Shown piece by piece: positions 5,953 to 6,436 of a stretch of DNA of 6,436 nt. A program made the translations under genes and the position numbers. This stretch comes from an uncultured Clostridia bacterium (GTDB lineage: Bacteria > Bacillota > Clostridia > Lachnospirales > Anaerotignaceae): positions 1 through 6,436 of the forward strand of contig CATZIM010000111.1 in assembly GCA_958420075.1 (NCBI GenBank), read 5' to 3'. The notes beneath the pieces are model-generated. The model saw only the letters and a program-made list of their open reading frames with translations, did not search any database and was not told the DNA's origin. Each line of letters begins with the position of its first letter. Within the stretch, counting starts at the first letter, position 1.

Positions 5953-6436
5953 ATGAAAATACTCAGGGAAGCACTGACAAAAGAATATCTGAAGCGGCTG
6001 GAAGAAATGGCCATCCGTCTGAAACACCGCCTTTCCACAGACGGTTACAGCGGTGCCAGACGTTCTATGGCAAAGGGCAGTTCCTTGGAATTTTCCGATT
6101 ACCGGGAATATGCTGCCGGAGACGATCTGCGGCGGGTAGACTGGAATGGCTTTGCCCGTTTTGGCAAACTGTACCTGAAGCTGTTTCTGGAGGAAAAACA
6201 GGCTTCTGTCCATGTATTTCTGGATTGCAGCCGTTCCATGGAACAGGATGGAAAATCCTTAGCGGCAAAGAAATTGGCAGCATCCTTCGCCTATGTGGGA
6301 CTTTGCGGCGGCGATCAGGTGCATCTGTTTGCCTTTGGGGATACCCTCCGAGCACAGAAGCGGAATCTGGCACAAAAGGGACGCTTTCTGGAAACCGTGG
6401 ATTTTCTGGACAAACTGGAAGCAGTCGGGGGGACTG
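5953..6436 (+). CDS. DUF58 domain protein, VWA-like (3' end outside the window)
   Basis: The frame starts at ATG 5953, one base after the MoxR stop, and is open to the window end (161 codons seen; full-length relatives are usually around 300-450 residues). The DUF58 (PF01882) signature is clear: GARRSMAKGSSLEFSDYREY (34-53), GDDLRRVDWNGFAR (56-69), then KLYLKLFLEE (72-81). LDCSRSM at 90-96 supplies a DxSxS metal-site motif (D91, S93, S95), as in VWA domains. No membrane segment occurs in the visible part. The nearest purine-rich site, AGAGG (5936-5940), is 12 bases from the ATG, so translation probably depends on coupling to MoxR termination. The family is a standard partner of MoxR ATPases, often followed by a membrane transglutaminase-like protein, which would lie beyond this window. 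Confidence 0.92.
   Translation, partial: MKILREALTKEYLKRLEEMAIRLKHRLSTDGYSGARRSMAKGSSLEFSDYREYAAGDDLRRVDWNGFARFGKLYLKLFLEEKQASVHVFLDCSRSMEQDGKSLAAKKLAASFAYVGLCGGDQVHLFAFGDTLRAQKRNLAQKGRFLETVDFLDKLEAVGGT

Noticed and set aside
5019..6038. 339-codon open frame on the minus strand opposite moxR
   Set aside because: MoxR on the other strand has all its AAA+ motifs. The antisense product is low-complexity, rich in His, Phe, Arg and Cys, and has no recognisable domain.

Overview
The window looks like chromosomal DNA from an anaerobic Firmicute of class Clostridia, perhaps a Lachnospiraceae-like gut organism. The reasons are strong AGGAGG-type ribosome sites, AT-rich intergenic DNA with canonical sigma-A promoters, and a gene mix typical of that group: a PadR regulator with a permease-prefix membrane protein, a TIGR04076 protein, a CPBP protease, an AI-2E family permease and a MoxR/DUF58 pair. 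The assignment is inferred from protein style; no rRNA or other phylogenetic marker is present. I see no mobile element, CRISPR array, tRNA or rRNA.

Layout. Positions 1-340 (minus) hold all but the extreme C-terminus of a small cysteine-containing TIGR04076 protein. Positions 341-476 hold two divergent promoters. The rightward one carries two tandem operator-like palindromes. Positions 477-2385 (plus) form a two-gene operon with overlapping reading frames: a PadR-family repressor, then a 532-residue membrane protein joining an N-terminal permease-prefix (HAAS-like) region to a ten-helix SEDS (FtsW/RodA/SpoVE) domain. A perfect 17-bp hairpin at 2384-2423 terminates this operon and the convergent gene. 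Positions 2422-3306 (minus) encode a CPBP intramembrane protease. Positions 3409-4671 (minus) encode an AI-2E family (PF01594) transporter that starts at TTG. A hairpin with a T-run lies between these two minus-strand genes.

A 317-bp divergent intergenic region follows at 4672-4988. It has a near-consensus sigma-A promoter driving a MoxR AAA+ ATPase (4989-5951) and, one base later, a DUF58 protein (from 5953) that runs off the window end.

Working together: PadR probably represses its own operon and hence the SEDS protein, through the operators at 427-461. The MoxR and DUF58 proteins are the usual ATPase plus VWA-like partner of a chaperone-type module. Several genes concern the cell envelope (SEDS, CPBP, PF01594 permease), but nothing in the sequence shows that they form a single system. 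The most unusual element is the PadR-controlled SEDS protein with a cytosolic prefix that appears to contain a second, degenerate copy of the HAAS-like helical unit.
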